Positions 10,427-21,679 of a stretch of DNA of 64,000 bases are shown one piece after another (positions within the stretch are counted from its first letter, which is position 1; every line of letters begins with the position of its first letter). The notes beneath the pieces are model-generated. The model was not told the DNA's origin and did no database searches. It saw only the letters and a program-made list of their open reading frames with translations. This DNA comes from Strigamia acuminata (taxonomy: Eukaryota; Arthropoda; Chilopoda; Geophilomorpha; Linotaeniidae). The DNA lies in contig OX442320.1 in NCBI GenBank assembly GCA_949358305.1, positions 7,022,259 through 7,086,258 of the forward strand. The letters are read 5' to 3'. The position numbers and the translations under genes were made by a program.

Positions 10427-10997
10427 TTACCATGTTTACATGTACCCAGTTATCTGGATAAGTGAAAATGCGAATTTTACTTTCTGGAAAACTGATCATG
10501 TAAACAAATCAGTTTTCTAGAAAAGACAGACTTATCTGGAAAACTGAATTCCAGTTGTACGAGCTAGATTTTGGGCGTTTTGCGCATTGAAAACTGCATG
10601 TAAACAACCGTGCATGCGAAAATTCAAAAAATTGGATCGAGGTATCGTCGGATCGTTGTAGTAAAAATACGTTAGGCCTACGTACCAACGACATTTGGTA
10701 CCGAAATCAAAGTGAAATCAGCTAAAACCACCATTTTTGGGATCAGAATTTGCATATTAAGCACCATTGCAAAAATTCGAGCAAAAACCTCTTTCCTAAC
10801 CACCATTTCATTTGTTTGGCTGAAATGGATCAACAGCCATTTTGTTGTTCCAGATAATCAAAGGGCAGTATGGGTAATTCTCGTATGACGTCACGTTTAC
10901 CAGAAAACTAACGTCATGTAAACGCAAACGGTTATCCAGATAAATAAAATCAGAATATTCACTTATCTGGAAAACTGTGACCACGTAAACATGGTAA
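10427..10997. mobile_element. 571-bp MITE splitting the G6 promoter block
   Basis: Terminal inverted repeat TTACCATGTTTAC / GTAAACATGGTAA with further inner inverted matches (CACTTATCTGGAAAACTG type). It lies exactly between TTATCAG and TGATTAG of the conserved promoter block. The element itself contains TTATCTGGATAA motifs near both ends. Confidence 0.8.
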
Positions 10998-11022
10998 TTG
11001 ATTAGTTATCAACTTGTTATCT
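10998..11022 (+). promoter_or_regulatory. Proximal half of the split G6 promoter block
   Basis: TTGATTAGTTATCAACTTGT then TATCT. The distal half (CTTATCAG) is at 10419-10426, beyond the MITE. Confidence 0.5.
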
Positions 11023-11071
11023 AAACGAATCCTTTACATCCGTTGAGAAAAATACCTGGTTCCACAACGCA

Positions 11072-12010
11072 ATGGGACCGGCACTGGCACTCATCTTCAC
11101 GCTCGTCCTGGCTGGCCAGTCAGCTTCAGCCAGTTCAATAAGACAGAGTATCTCAAACGGTCAACAGAAATCGAGCCGAGAAGACCACAACTCGCTGTCC
11201 CGCAATCGTCGTGATACGTGGTGGTGGGCGACAACGGTAGGATCAACTAAAATAGATAAATCTGATATCACGCAGAAAAAAATTAACTCTTCTTTTAATT
11301 TTACAGAAAGGAACAATAGTTGATCGTGACAGTTACGGCACGTCGTGTTACATCACGAATGATTGCAGATTGTTATGGTCAGGCCTGGTGTGTGAATCGA
11401 GAAAGTGCGTTTGTCCAATCTATATGAAGCCAAGTTACATCACACAAAGCTGCGAATACAAAAGTAAGTACACATTAATACACGGCGTGCGAGTGAATGA
11501 ATATTTGATCCGAATATGTACAACTCTCTGACAACTCGTACAAAGACGACAGAAAAATCCCCCTTACAGCCTTGGAATTGGGATTCGTCGTCGTGGTAAC
11601 GTCCATATGTTTTGTCGCGCTTCTTTGGGTAATATTGAGATATATCAAATATAGGTGACTTGGATCTTGGGTACTTTCCTTTTGTTATTTACATATTTGC
11701 GTGTTTCAGATGTATCGATCATAACGTTCGTTTCAATCAATCCCCAGAGGAGTTTACGCGACGTTGTAGAGAAGCGAGGGCTATAATACGTATGATGGAG
11801 GAAAAGTCGGCCGAACGACAACGTTCATCAACCAATGATTTGACGCCCGTTGGAGTGTCGGTCTTAACGATCACGAGCAGGACTCTCGATTTACCGCCGG
11901 ACTACACCGATGTTTGCATGGAAGCATCGCGAGGAAGAGAGGACGAACAGGATAACGAATTACCAACTTACGATGAAGTGAAAAAGCAAGCCGAGGTATA
12001 CTCTGTCTGA
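11072..12010 (+). CDS. G6: short-ectodomain member interrupted by a MITE
   Basis: Exons 11072-11236, 11307-11463, 11546-11654 and 11710-11995, reading into the MITE to a stop at 12008-12010 (243 aa, ending AEVYSV). Signal peptide, SRNRRDTWWWATT, EB module (SCYITNDCRL...CVCP), membrane helix, PPDYTDV and LPTYDEV. Intron 1 and the EB exon are almost identical to G5. The membrane-exon acceptor is TAC instead of TAG, and the next in-frame AG is ACAAAG. If GAG|GTATAC is still used as a donor, the next exon must skip the broken acceptor TTCCGG and use TCGCAG before 12723, ending at 12776. The final type A exon is a fragment at ~12880-12997 without an acceptor. Confidence 0.6.
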
Positions 12011-12620
12011 CCTTAAGAGTAAAGAAAAACCCCCCATTCTTTGAGGCCTTTTCACTGGTGTAGTGATACCAAAAAGTAGAGCAATACACCAGGTTTTAAT
12101 AAAACCTTAGGTTTTATTAAGCCTAATAATCTTAAAATAAAGTAAATAAACAATGGTATTTTGATATGGCATTTTGGTATGGTACTATGGTACTTTGGTA
12201 TTGTGGTATGGTACTATGGTACTTTGGTATTGTGGTATGGTACTATGGTACTTTGGTATTGTGGTATGGTATTTTGGTATTTATTAAATACCAAAAATAT
12301 CAAAAATACCAAAAATACCAAAAATACCAAAAATATTAAAAATATTAAAAATACCAAAAATACCAAAAATACCAAAAATATTAAAAATATTAAAAATACC
12401 AAAAATACCAAAAATACCAAAAATACCAAAAATACCAAAAATACCAAAAATACCAAAATATCAAAATACCGTACCAAAATACCAAAATACCATTGTTTAT
12501 TTACTTTATTTTAAAATTATTAGGCTTAATAAAACCTGAGGTTTTTTTGGTATCACTACACCAGTGAAAAGGCCTCAAAAAAAGGGGGATTTTTCTTTAC
12601 TCTTAAGGTCAGACAGAGTA
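11999..12620. mobile_element. 622-bp mariner-like MITE with an amplified AATACCAAA core
   Basis: Long terminal inverted repeats starting TACTCTGTCTGACCTTAAGA, flanked by TA duplications (11997-11998, 12621-12622), inserted in GAGGTA^GAGTTG of G6. The centre is a large hairpin of TATGGTACTTTGGTAT against AAATACCAAA arrays. Subterminal CACTGGTGTAGTGATACC is shared with the element at 29,478-29,887, so both belong to one family. Confidence 0.9.
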
Positions 12621-13311
12621 TAGAGTTGTGACAAGAAAAACAATGTGAACAATAGAAAACAACACTAGTTCATGCTTTGGCGAGTTCAAGTTTTGATTTT
12701 CTATTTCCGGTTGAATTCGCAGCCCGTGTTTGTCATCACATCGCATTCGTCAGGGGAAGAGCCAGAGCCGCAGTAAGCAAATCGGGCGCCTGGACCAAAA
12801 TTCTCATTTTCGCCACCTCGGAAAAGAAAAAATACATGACACTCACTTGTCAGTCACTCAGTATCAGCTATTTTTTCTTCCGTTGACTCATCGTTGACTT
12901 TAAAAACCGATGACAATCAATCGCAAAATCACGTCTACCACGTCGATCGTTCTGAAAGCGATGGACATACAAATCATGATTATGGAGCCTTCGATTAATG
13001 ATCATAGTGTAAATTAAAATCAAAGAATCCATTATAACGCACAATTGATTAACATTTATAAAAACCAACTTGTATGTACAGTTCTTGTTAAAAAACCAAG
13101 CTGTGGAACCTCTTGTATTTAATTCTTAATCACTACAAATTAAATGGTAGCTTATAGTCGTTTCTCTTTCGATACAACTTCATAACACATTAATTCAAAC
13201 ATTGAGTCAATTTTCAGACATGCAGTGAATAAATTGCACAAAGTTTAATCTTTCTAACTGATTGATTGATTTGTTTCGTCATTTATTCCACCCACCTTGC
13301 TTTTAGTTAAT

Positions 13312-13343
13312 ACTTATCAGTGATTAGTTATCTACTTGTTATC
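13312..13343 (+). promoter_or_regulatory. Conserved GATA-type promoter block of G7
   Basis: CTTATCAGTGATTAGTTATC then TACTTGTTATCT, 50-80 bp before the start codon. Confidence 0.55.
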
Positions 13344-13393
13344 TAAACAAATCCTTTACATCCGTTGAGAAAACTACCTGTTCCCACAAGGCC

Positions 13394-15254
13394 ATGGCAC
13401 TAGCACTGGCACTCATCTTCATCCTCGTGCTGGCTGGCCAGTCAGCTTCAGCCAGTTCAATAAGACAGAGTGTCTCAAACGGTCAACACAAATCGAGCCG
13501 AGATGACTCTAACTCGCTTTCCCGCAATCGCCGTGAAACGTGGTGGTGGGTGACAACGGTAGGATCAACTGAAATAGATAAATCTGATACCACGCACAAG
13601 AAAATTAATTCTTCTTTAAATTTGACAGAAAGCAACAAAAGTTGAACTTTATGGTTACGACAAGTCGTGTTATACCGATAGTGATTGCAGTTGGTTATGG
13701 TCAGGCCTGGTGTGTGAATCGAGACGGTGCGTTTGTCCAGTCCATAAGCGGCCAAATTACATGACAGAAAACTGCGATTACGAAAGTAAGTACACATTAA
13801 TACACGGCGTGCGAATGAATGAATTTTTAATCCGAATATGTACAACTCTCTGACAACTCCTATAAGACGACAAAAAAAAACCCCTCGGAAACTTCGAAAT
13901 AGGACTCATCGTCGTGATATCGATCGGAGCGATTGTCGGGATTGGTTGGCATTTTGTGGGCTATATCAAAGATAGGTAACTTGGATCTTAGCTACTTTCC
14001 TTCCGTTATTTACATAATTGCGTGTTTTAGTTGTTCCGATCGATCCCCAGAGGTAGTTTTACGACCTTATAGAGAAGCGGAGGCTAGGTTGCAGCAAAGG
14101 TGGTTCGAACAAGAAAGTTCATCAACCAATGGTTTGCCGCCCGTTGCAATGTCGGCCTTAACGAACACAGGCAGCACTCTTGATGTACTGGACGGACAGG
14201 CCAATTTCCCGCCGAACTTCACTGATGTTTACATGACAGCACCGCAAGAAAAAGCGGACGAACGGGATAACGGATTACCAACTTACGATGAAGTGGTAAA
14301 GCGACCCGAGGTAAAGTTGTGACAAGAAGAACAATGTGAATAATAGAAAACAATACAAGCTAAAGCTTTGACGAGTTCAAGTTTTGATTTTCTTTGATTT
14401 TTCTCTATTTCCAGTGGAATTCGCAGCCCGTGTTTGTCATCAGACCGCATTCGTCAGGGGATCGGCCAAGACCGCAGTAAGCAAATCGGGCGCCCGGACC
14501 AAAATTCTCATTTCCGCAACCTCAGAAAACAAAAAATACATGACACTCAGTCTCAAGTATTTTTTGTTTTCTTTCAAGTCCGCTTCATTGTAGCAAGATA
14601 TTTTTTTAGCTCAAAAAATGGCTTTTGCACCAAAATATGAAGAAAAAGGTGGATTTTATACCAAACAAAAATTGCAAAGGGTGCACGGCACTCAGACGAC
14701 GGGACCGATGGGGCGGTGAGGGCCTTGGGTGCGGCAGGGTCTTAGGGGCGGCAGATTGTGTGCAAAGTCTCATGTGGCACTCTTCGCACCCGGGCGTCAG
14801 AGAAGACAGAAACACCCCTGACCAGTTGTTAAGAAATCCTACAAAACCAAGCATCCAATTTGACACATGACACGCGTCTGACATCACTAAAATATCATTA
14901 TTGGCTCCTCAAACATGAACGAAGCGACACCGTTCCGACAAAGTAAAACGAATTCCACCATTCTAAAGTTTTCGCTTTTCTTTTCTGTTAAATTACAGGT
15001 CGTTCGGCGCGGCCGGAGCCTTCGCCCCTTCCGCCCCCGCCATATCGCCGCCCTGGGAAGAGCGGGACTCATCGTCGACTTTAAGAACCGATGACCATCA
15101 ATCGCAAAATCACGACTACCACGTCGATTCTTCTGCAAGCGATGGATATACAAGTTATGATTATAGCACCAATGATTATAGCACCAATGATTATAGCACC
15201 AATGATTATAGCACCAATGATTATAGCACCAATGATTATAGCACCTACGATTAA
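13394..15254 (+). CDS. G7: short-ectodomain PPxY-family protein, type A with NDYST repeats
   Basis: Exons 13394-13558, 13629-13785, 13867-13975, 14031-14310, 14415-14476 and 14999-15254; 1029 nt, 342 aa, phases consistent. Signal peptide, SRNRRETWWWVTT, EB module (SCYTDSDCSW...CVCP), membrane helix (GLIVVISIGAIVGIGW), tail with LRPYREAEARLQQRW. The first PPxY has become PPNF, so it should no longer bind a WW domain; LPTYDEV is kept. The last exon has SPPWEERDSS and ends in tandem NDYST units (five NDYST plus flanking YDYST and TYD), encoded by a 15-bp repeat at ~15156-15250. The only type A gene besides G3 with an intact 3' end and start in the window. Confidence 0.8.
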
Positions 15255-15587
15255 TGATCATAGTGTCAGAAGGGATTTGCCGAGTAAATTAAAATCAAAC
15301 AGTCCATTATAACGTACAACTGATTAATATTTATAGAAACCAACTTGTATGTCCAGTTCTATCTTGTTAAAAAACCAAACTGTGGTACCTCTTGTATATA
15401 ATTCTTAATTAACACAAATTAAATGGTGACTTATAGTTGTTTCTCTTTCGGTACAACTTTATACCACATTAATTCAAACATTAAGTCAATCTTCAGACAT
15501 GCAGTGAATAAATTGCACAAACTTCACTCTTTTTAACTGATTAATTGATTTGTTTTGACATTTTTTGGCTCACCTTGCTAGTTATTT

Positions 15588-15619
15588 GTTATCAGTGATT
15601 AGCTATCAACTTCTTATCT
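15588..15619 (+). promoter_or_regulatory. Conserved GATA-type promoter block of G8
   Basis: GTTATCAGTGATTAGCTATC then AACTTCTTATCT, 57-88 bp before the start codon. Confidence 0.6.
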
Positions 15620-15675
15620 CAAAACGTTTCAAATTCAATATACCTATTAAGAAAAAAACCCGTTGCTACAAAGCA

Positions 15676-17260
15676 ATGGCACTCGCACTGTCCCTCATTT
15701 TCATCCTTTTCCTCTGTTGCCAGCCACCTTCATCCAGTTCAGCAAGACGGAGCATCACAAACGGTCAACATCAATCGAGCCGAGATGACTACAACTCGCT
15801 GTCCCGCAATCGTCGTGATACGTGGTGGTGGCTGACAACGGTAGGTTCAACTAAAATAGATAAATCTGATATTAAACACATAGAAAAAATTTCTGTTTCA
15901 AATTTGACAGAAACCACCAAGACAATCCTTCGACGGCTACAAACACATTTGCCAGACATGCAAAGGAAATGCAAATTGCCTATTAGAACTGCGCACATTT
16001 TGCAGTTCACCATCTGCGAAATGTCCTTCATTTTTTCAAGATTTGAACGGATACTGTACATATGTCAGTAAGTGTCAATTTAATCAGGCTAAAATACATT
16101 TTATTTATTTATTTCTTACATTACATCATAGTTTGTAGCTCAGACGATTTTTGCCAGCCGTTTTATAAGTGGCGAAAATCGGAGTGTATTGGCGATTGTG
16201 CCTGTGAACTGGTTATCTTTAATAATTTTGATGACCAGACGTGTGAAGCCCTAAGTAATGCAAGTGTACCTATTTCATACTCTTATAGTTTCCACTATAC
16301 TTTTGTATTTTAGTTGAAATTGAAAACGAAAAGCCAACTTCAGCACCCACAACCACAACAACAACGACAACATACATCAAACGTGAATAAAATTTGAAGA
16401 AAAAAAAAATAATAAATTACCTAATTTTCATCATTTAGTTGACAACGAAGGCGGTTTCGGCGACAAATGTTTCACCAAGTACGATTGCCGTCGTTGGACC
16501 AACTTGGTGTGTGAATCGAGACAATGCGTTTGTCCTTACAATACGCGGCCTAATTTCATTGCTAATTTCTGCGAAAAAATTTGTAAGTATACATTAATAC
16601 ACGAGTGAATGATTTTTTTATCTAAATATGTTTAAATTAGATGTCATTAACAACTCGTACACACAGAGTGACATCAACTACATCGTAGGACTCGCCATCA
16701 CGGGCACGCTCATATTCGTTTGCGTGTTGATTTGCATTTGTATTAACAAGAGGAGGTAAATTATTTGATCTTGGCTACTTTCATTTCTGTTATTGACATA
16801 TTTGCGTGTTTAAGAAGGTCCGATCAATCCTCAAATGGCGATTCACGACCTGTCGGAACGTCGGCCTTAACGGGCACGAGCAGCACTCTGGAATTGATGG
16901 GCGGACTGGCCGATTTGCCGCCGGAATACTCCGAAGTTTACATGATAGCACCGCAAGGAAGAGCTAGCGAACTAAATTACAAATTACCCACTTACGACGA
17001 AGTGGTGGGGCAACGGCAACCCGAGGTAGAGTTCTGACGTTTAAATTTTCATTTAACTTACTTTGATTTTTGTCCTTTTCCAGTGGAATTCGCAGCCATT
17101 GTTTGTCGTTGCAGCGCATTCTTCGGGGGAAGAGCGGAACTCACCATTAACATTAAGACCCAACGACGCTCAACCGCAAAATCACGACCACCGTGCCGAG
17201 ACTTCTGAAAGCGATGGACAAATAAATCATGGTTACGTTAATGTTACCTTCACCTTGTGA
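15676..17260 (+). CDS. G8: long-ectodomain PPxY membrane protein, type B
   Basis: Eight exons: 15676-15840, 15911-16067, 16132-16254, 16314-16382, 16439-16582, 16641-16755, 16815-17025, 17084-17260; 1161 nt, 386 aa, all phases consistent. Order: signal peptide MALALSLIFILFLCC, SRNRRDTWWWLTT, Cys module 1 (CQTCKGNANC...), Cys module 2 (CSSDDFCQPF...CAC...), a Thr-rich stalk exon (TSAPTTTTTTTTY), EB module (CFTKYDCRRW...CVCPYN), membrane helix (IVGLAITGTLIFVCVLICIC), tail with PPEYSEV and LPTYDEV, and WNSQPLFVVAAHSSGEERNS ending TFTL. The tail-exon acceptor has a tandem TAAGAAG, so two in-frame 3' sites one codon apart are possible. The last part is one exon, without the type A intron. Confidence 0.85.
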
Positions 17261-17594
17261 TCACAGTGTAGGGAAGAAGGGTTTGATCAAATAAATTAAA
17301 ATCAAACAATCCATTATAACGCACAATTGATTAACATTTATAGAAACCAACTTGTATGTACAGTTTTTTCTTGTTAAAAAAACAAAACTGTGGTACCTCT
17401 TGTATATAATTCTTAATTAATACAAATTAAATGCTAACTTATAGTTGTTTCTCTTCAGTACAACTTTATACCACATTAATTCAAACATTGAGTCAATCTT
17501 CAGATATGCAGTGAATAAATTGCACAAACTTCACTCTTTTTAACTGATTAATTGATTTGTTTTGACATTTTTTGGCTCACCTTGCTAGTTATTT

Positions 17595-17627
17595 GTTATC
17601 AGTGATTAGCTATCAACTTCTTATCTC
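17595..17627 (+). promoter_or_regulatory. Conserved GATA-type promoter block of G9
   Basis: Same sequence as the G8 block, including TTATCA and TTATCT. It lies in an upstream segment nearly identical to that of G8. Confidence 0.6.
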
Positions 17628-17682
17628 AAAACGTTTCAAATTCAATATACCTATTAAGAAAAAAACCCGTTGCTACAAAGCA

Positions 17683-19676
17683 ATGGCACTCGCACTGTCC
17701 CTCATTTTCATCCTTGTCGTATGTTGCCAGCCACCTTCAGCCAGTTCAGCAAGACGGAGCTTCACAAACGGCCAACATCAATCGAGCCGAGAAGACTCCA
17801 ACTCGCTTATCCGCGATTCTCCTCATAATTTCTGGCCGATCACAACAGGAAAAGTATGATCAACTAAAATAGATAAATCTGATATTAAACACAAAGAAAT
17901 GCTTTTTCAAATTTGACAGAAACTACTAGAACAAACCTTCGACGGCTACAAATATAAACACACTTGCCAGACATGCAAAGGAAATGTAAATTGCCTATTA
18001 GAACTGCGCACATTTTGTAGTTCACCATCTGCGAAATGTCCTTCATTTTTTCAAGATTTGAACGGATACTGTACATATGTCAGTAAGTGTCAATTTCAAC
18101 AGGCTAAAATACATTATATTTATTTATTTCTTACATTACATCTTAGTTTGTGTCTCAGACGATCGTTGCCACTTTTATAAGTGGCGAAAATCGGTGTGTA
18201 TTGGCGCTTGTGCCTGTAAACTGGTTATCTTTAATAATTTTGATGACCAGACGTGTGAAGCCCTAAGTAATGCAAGTGTACCTATTTCATTCTTTTATAT
18301 AGTTTCCACTACTTTTGTATTTTAGTTGAAATTGAAAACGAAGAGTCAACTTCAGCACTCACAACCACAACACAAACAACAACAACATACATCAAACGTG
18401 AATAAAATTTGAAAAAATAAAAATAATAAATTACCTAATTTTCCTCATTTAGCCGAACAACCAACTTCAGTACCCAGAACACGAACAACTAGTACACAAA
18501 TTGAACGTAAACAAATTGATGGATTCATAAATCACCTCATTTTCATCATTTAGTTGACAACGAAGGCGGTTTCGGCGACACGTGTGACACCAAGTACGAT
18601 TGCCGTCTTTGGACAAACTTGGTGTGTGAATCTGGACGATGCCGTTGTCCTTATAATACGCGGCCTAATCACTTTTCTAAATTCTGCGAAAAAATTTGTA
18701 AGTATGCATTAATACACGAGTGAATGAATTTTTTTATCGAAATATTTTTAAATTAGACGTCATTAACTACTCGTACACACACATCAACTTCGTCGCAGGA
18801 CTCGCCATCTCGGGCACGATTATCGCTTGCGTGTTGATTTGCATTTGTGTGGGCAGGAGGAGGTAAATTATTTGATCTTGGCTACTTTCTTTTCTGTTAT
18901 TGACATATTTGAGTGTTTAAGAAGGTCCGGTCGATCTTCAAATGGCGATTCACGACCTGTCAGAACGTCGGCCTTAACGGGAACGAGCACCACTCTGGAA
19001 TTGATGGGCGGACTGGCCGATTTGCCGCCGGAATACTCCGATGTTTACATGATAGCACCTCAAGGAAGAGCTAGCGAACTAAGGGGCCGTCCATAAATTA
19101 CGTAACGCCAATTTTGGGCATTTTAGACCCCCTCCCCCCCTCTGTAACAAGGCCGTAACAAATTCCCAAACCCCCACCCCCCTAATTACGTAATAAAACT
19201 GAAATCACCCCCCGAAAAATTTTCAAAAATCAGTCTCAAAACTGCAATATTTTAAATTTTAAAACATTAAAAAAAATTTTTTCAAGGACCGTAACATTAT
19301 TGAGAACCCCCCCTCTCCCTCACTAATGACCTGTAACAAAATCTGAAACCCCCTCCCCCCCCTTGGAGCGTTACGTAATTTACGGACGGCCCCTAAATTA
19401 CAAATTACCCACTTACGACGAAGTAGTGGGGCAACGGCAACCCGAGGTAGAATTGTGACGTTTAAATTCAAATTTTCTTTGATTTTTGTCCTTTTCCAGT
19501 GGAATTCGCAGCCATTGTTTGTCGTTGCAGCGCATTCTTCGGGGGAAGAGCGGAACTCACCATTAACATTAAGAACCAATGACGCTCAACCGCAAAATCA
19601 CGACCACCGTGTCGAGAGTTCTGAAAGCGGTGGACAAATAAATCATGGTTACGTTAATGTTACCTTCACCTTGTGA
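17683..19676 (+). CDS. G9: long-ectodomain type B member with a MITE in the tail exon
   Basis: Exons 17683-17853, 17920-18082, 18147-18266, 18326-18397, 18453-18506, 18554-18697, 18757-18862, 18922-19446 (interrupted) and 19500-19676. The pro-region has lost RNRR/WWW (LIRDSPHNFWPITTGK). Two Cys modules are followed by two consecutive Thr-rich linker exons (the second, PEQPTSVPRTRTTSTQIE, is unique in the array), then the EB module (RCRCPYN variant), membrane helix and PPEYSDV. A 311-bp MITE at 19083-19393 then introduces the stop ...ASELRGRP, removing LPTYDEV unless spliced out. The last exon downstream remains intact, which points to a recent insertion. Confidence 0.65.
19083..19393. mobile_element. 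311-bp MITE in the G9 PPxY exon, TAA duplication
   Basis: Inverted termini GGGGCCGTCCATAAATTACG / CGTAATTTACGGACGGCCCC, flanked by TAA (19080-19082 and 19394-19396). The empty site is seen in G8 and G10. A 3-bp TAA duplication suggests a PIF/Harbinger-type source. Confidence 0.88.
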
Positions 19677-20010
19677 TCAGAGTATAATGACAAAGGGTTT
19701 CATCAAGTAAATTAAAATCAAACAATCCATTATAACGCACAATTGATTAACATTTATAGAAACCAACTTGTATGTACAGTTTTTTCTTGTTAAAAAAACC
19801 AAACTGTGGTACCTCTTGTATATAATTCTTAATTAATACAAATTAAATGCTAACTTATAGTTGTTTCTCTTCAGTACAACTTTATACCACATTAATTCAA
19901 ACATTGAGTTAATCTTCAGACATGCAGTGAATAAATTGCACAAACTTCACTCTTTTCAACTGATTAATTAATTTGTTTTGCCACTGTTTGGCTCACCTTG
20001 CTAGTTATTT

Positions 20011-20043
20011 GTTATCAGTGATTAGCTATCAACTTCTTATCTC
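20011..20043 (+). promoter_or_regulatory. Conserved GATA-type promoter block of G10
   Basis: GTTATCAGTGATTAGCTATC then AACTTCTTATCTC, 55-87 bp before the start codon. Confidence 0.6.
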
Positions 20044-20097
20044 ACACTTTTCAAATTCAATATACCTATTTAGAAAAAAACCCGTTGCCACAACGCA

Positions 20098-21671
20098 ATG
20101 GCACTCGCACTGTCCCTCATTTTCATCCTTTTCCTCTGTTGCCAGCCACCTTCAGCCAGTTCAGTAAGACGGAGCATCTCAAACGGCCAACATCAATCGA
20201 GCCGAGAAGACTCCAACTCGCTTATCCGCGATTCTCCTCTTAATTTCTGGCCGATCCCAACAAGAACAGTAAGATCAACTAAAATAGATAAATCTGATAT
20301 TAAACACAAAGAAAAAATTCTGTTTTAAATTTGACAGAAACCACCACGACAATTCAGCTACAAAGACATTTGCCAGACATGCAATGGACATGCAAATTGC
20401 CTATTACAACTGCGCACATTTTGCAGTTCACCATTTGCGAATTGTCCTATATTTCTTCTAGATTCGAAGGGATACTGTACATATATCAGTAAAGTATCAA
20501 TTCTCAATTTTTCAACAGGCTAAAATACATTATATTTATTTATTTCTTATAGTTTGTGTTCCAGACGATTATTGCCAGTTGTCGTGGCGAAACTCGGTGT
20601 GTAGTGGAAGCGAATGTCACTGTAAACAGGATTTCTTTTATAATTTTGATGCCCAGACGTGTGAATCCCAAAGTAATGCAAGTGTTCCTATTTCATTCTT
20701 TTATACAAACTTTCCACTACTTTTGTATTTTAGTTGAAATTGAAAACAAAGAGCCAACTTCAGCACCCACAACGACAACATACATCAAACGTGAATAAAC
20801 TTTGAAAAAAAAATAATAATAAATTACCTAATCATTTAGTTGACAACGAAGGCGGTTTCGGCGACACGTGTGACACCAAGTACGATTGCCGTCTTTGGAC
20901 AAACTTGGTGTGTGAATCGAGACAATGCGTTTGTCCTTACAATACGCGGCCTAATTTCATTTCTAGATTCTGCGAAAAAATTTGTAAGTATACATTAATA
21001 CACGAGTGAATGAATATTTTATCTAAATATGTTAAATTAGATGTCATTAACAACTCGTACACACACAATAACATCAACTTCATCGTAGGACTCGCCATCT
21101 CGGCCACGCTCATATTAGTTTGCGTGTTGATTTGCATTTGTGTGGGCAGGAGGAGGTAATTTTTTGGATCTTGGCTATTTTCCTTTCTGTTATTGACATA
21201 CTTGCGTGTTTAAGAAGGTCCGATCAATCCTCAAATGGCGATTCACGACCTGTTGGAACGTCGGCCTTAACGGGCACGAGCAGCACTCTGGAATTGATGG
21301 GCGGACTGGCCGATTTGCCGCCGGAATACTCCGATGTTTACATGATAGCACCGCAAGGAAGAGCTAGCGAACTAAATTACAAATTACCCACTTACGACGA
21401 AGTAGTGGGGCAACGGCAACCCGAGGTAGAATTGTGACGAGTTGTATAAAACACGTTTAAATTTAAATTTTCTTTGATTTTTGTCCTTTTCCAGTGGAAT
21501 TCGCAGCCATTGTTTGGCGTTGCAGCGCATTCTTCGGGGGAAGAGCGGAACTCACCATTAACATTAAGAACCAATGACGCTCAACCGCAAAATCACGACC
21601 ACCGTGTCGAAAGTTCTGAAAGCGACGGACAAATAAATCACGGTTATGTTAATGTTACCTTCACCTTGTGA
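20098..21671 (+). CDS. G10: long-ectodomain PPxY membrane protein, type B, end of the array
   Basis: Exons 20098-20268, 20338-20488, 20553-20672, 20734-20790, 20840-20983, 21041-21155, 21215-21425 and 21495-21671; 1146 nt, 381 aa, all phases consistent. The pro-region is SLIRDSPLNFWPIPTRT, without the furin-like site. Cys modules 1 and 2 (CQTCNGHANC..., CVPDDYCQLSWRNSVC...), a short Thr linker, an EB module, and a membrane helix (FIVGLAISATLILVCVLICIC) followed by GRRRR-type stop-transfer residues. Tail with PPEYSDV and LPTYDEV. Tail and EB exons are nearly identical to G8, which suggests recent duplication or gene conversion. Confidence 0.85.
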
Positions 21672-21679
21672 TCACAGTG

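Noticed and set aside
12161-12514. Open frame rich in NTKNTKN
   Set aside because: It is the AATACCAAA microsatellite core of a MITE read in frame; no start context or homology.
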